Source: Nitrospirillum amazonense (GTDB lineage: Bacteria > Pseudomonadota > Alphaproteobacteria > Azospirillales > Azospirillaceae). Taken from it: a DNA stretch of 64,000 nucleotides. The stretch covers positions 310,001 to 374,000 of the forward strand of contig NZ_VITV01000002.1 of assembly GCF_007828035.1 (NCBI RefSeq), in the 5' to 3' direction. The stretch's first letter is position 1, and the number at the start of each line of letters is the position of its first letter. Below the pieces are notes generated by a model, which was given only the letters and a program-made list of their open reading frames with translations, made no database searches and was not told where the DNA came from. Positions 63,629-64,000 of this stretch are shown here, piece by piece. The translations under genes and the position numbers were made by a program.

Positions 63629-64000
63629 TCAGGCGGCCTGCGGTTCGCCGGTTGCCGTCGCGTCGGCTCGCGGATCAGGGCGCTGATCGGGGTATTCCTG
63701 CTGCACGCGACGCCGCCAGGCTGCCGGCGTCACCCCCATGGTCTGCCGGAACAGCCGCGTCAGGTGCGCCTGGTCGGCCAAGCCACAGGTCAGCGCGATG
63801 TGGGAGAGCGGTTCCGTCGTGCTCGTCATCAGGTGCTTGGCCTGTTCCATGCGCCGATGGATGACGTATTGGGTGAAGGGCACACCGAAGGTGATGCGGA
63901 AGGCGCGCGAGAAATAGCTGGTGCTGAGGCGGACCAGCACCGCCACGTCACGGATGCGGATGGGCGCGGCCAAATGGTCATGGATGTAGGTTTCGACCCG
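63629..64000 (-). CDS. AraC-family regulator, C-terminal part (cut by window end)
   Basis: The DNA-binding end of an AraC/XylS regulator. The reading frame continues upstream through base 64000 (VETYIHDHLAAPIRIRD on the minus strand), so the apparent start at 63973 is internal. The two helix-turn-helices are IRDVAVLVRLSTSYFSRAFR and SHIALTCGLADQAHLTRLFR, followed by GVTPAAWRRRV. The sensor domain, if any, lies outside the window, so the ligand and target are unknown. Confidence 0.88.
   Translation of the reverse strand, partial: RVETYIHDHLAAPIRIRDVAVLVRLSTSYFSRAFRITFGVPFTQYVIHRRMEQAKHLMTSTTEPLSHIALTCGLADQAHLTRLFRQTMGVTPAAWRRRVQQEYPDQRPDPRADATATGEPQAA

Overview
The window is high-GC, gene-dense chromosomal DNA from a Gram-negative alphaproteobacterium. 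The hfq-hflX pair, Pro/Ala-rich proteins, strong CTG/GCC codon preference, an IalB-family protein and two large TonB-dependent receptors point to Rhodospirillales. An Azospirillaceae member (Nitrospirillum/Azospirillum-like) is my best guess, inferred from gene content only. I saw no rRNA, tRNA, CRISPR array, transposase or phage gene.

Layout. 1-4.0 kb: housekeeping genes hfq (5'-truncated by the window edge), hflX, groES-groEL. 4-19 kb: mixed single genes. These are an inositol-monophosphatase-family enzyme, a membrane protein, an exported S9 peptidase, two glycosyltransferases, a hydrolase plus a frame-split DUF6265-type gene of differing codon use, a short-chain dehydrogenase, mazG, a 2OG-Fe(II) oxygenase, small proteins, and a tandem pair of paralogues that look like degenerate GGDEF-EAL proteins. 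19-28.6 kb: a YdeI-like protein, then a tightly overlapping minus-strand operon (transglutaminase/DUF2126, circularly permuted ATP-grasp/alpha-E, transglutaminase), a set predicted in the literature to make or modify peptides. A TPR/2OG-Fe(II) oxygenase gene lies upstream on the same strand. 28.7-31.8 kb: TonB-dependent receptor 1. 32.1-36.4 kb: an Lrp-type regulator divergent from a lysine/2-aminoadipate catabolic operon (saccharopine dehydrogenase-like, aminoadipate-semialdehyde dehydrogenase-like, DUF1338/HglS). 36.6-37.4 kb: an IalB-family protein and a bidirectional terminator.

37.4-61.3 kb is largely a pectin/uronate utilisation locus. It holds an exported pectate lyase, a LacI-family regulator, uxaC-kduI-kduD, a minus-strand operon of an FAH-family hydratase-like enzyme plus a DctPQM TRAP transporter, kdgK with a UxuB-type oxidoreductase, two exported esterases, and TonB-dependent receptor 2. 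Seven sites sharing TGACACCGGT (full palindrome TGACACCGGTGTCA) lie in front of or between these transcription units and nowhere else that I found. I infer one local LacI regulon linking outer-membrane uptake, de-esterification, cleavage, inner-membrane import and catabolism to KDG-6-phosphate. Embedded in it are a polytopic membrane protein, an AraC regulator/SDR pair and a porin without this operator.

61.3-64 kb: a small exported protein of unknown function, a nitronate monooxygenase-like enzyme, slyX, and an AraC-type regulator cut by the window end.

An unexpected pattern is that five gene ends carry short tandem or direct duplications (10-31 bp periods) that include or directly follow the stop codon.
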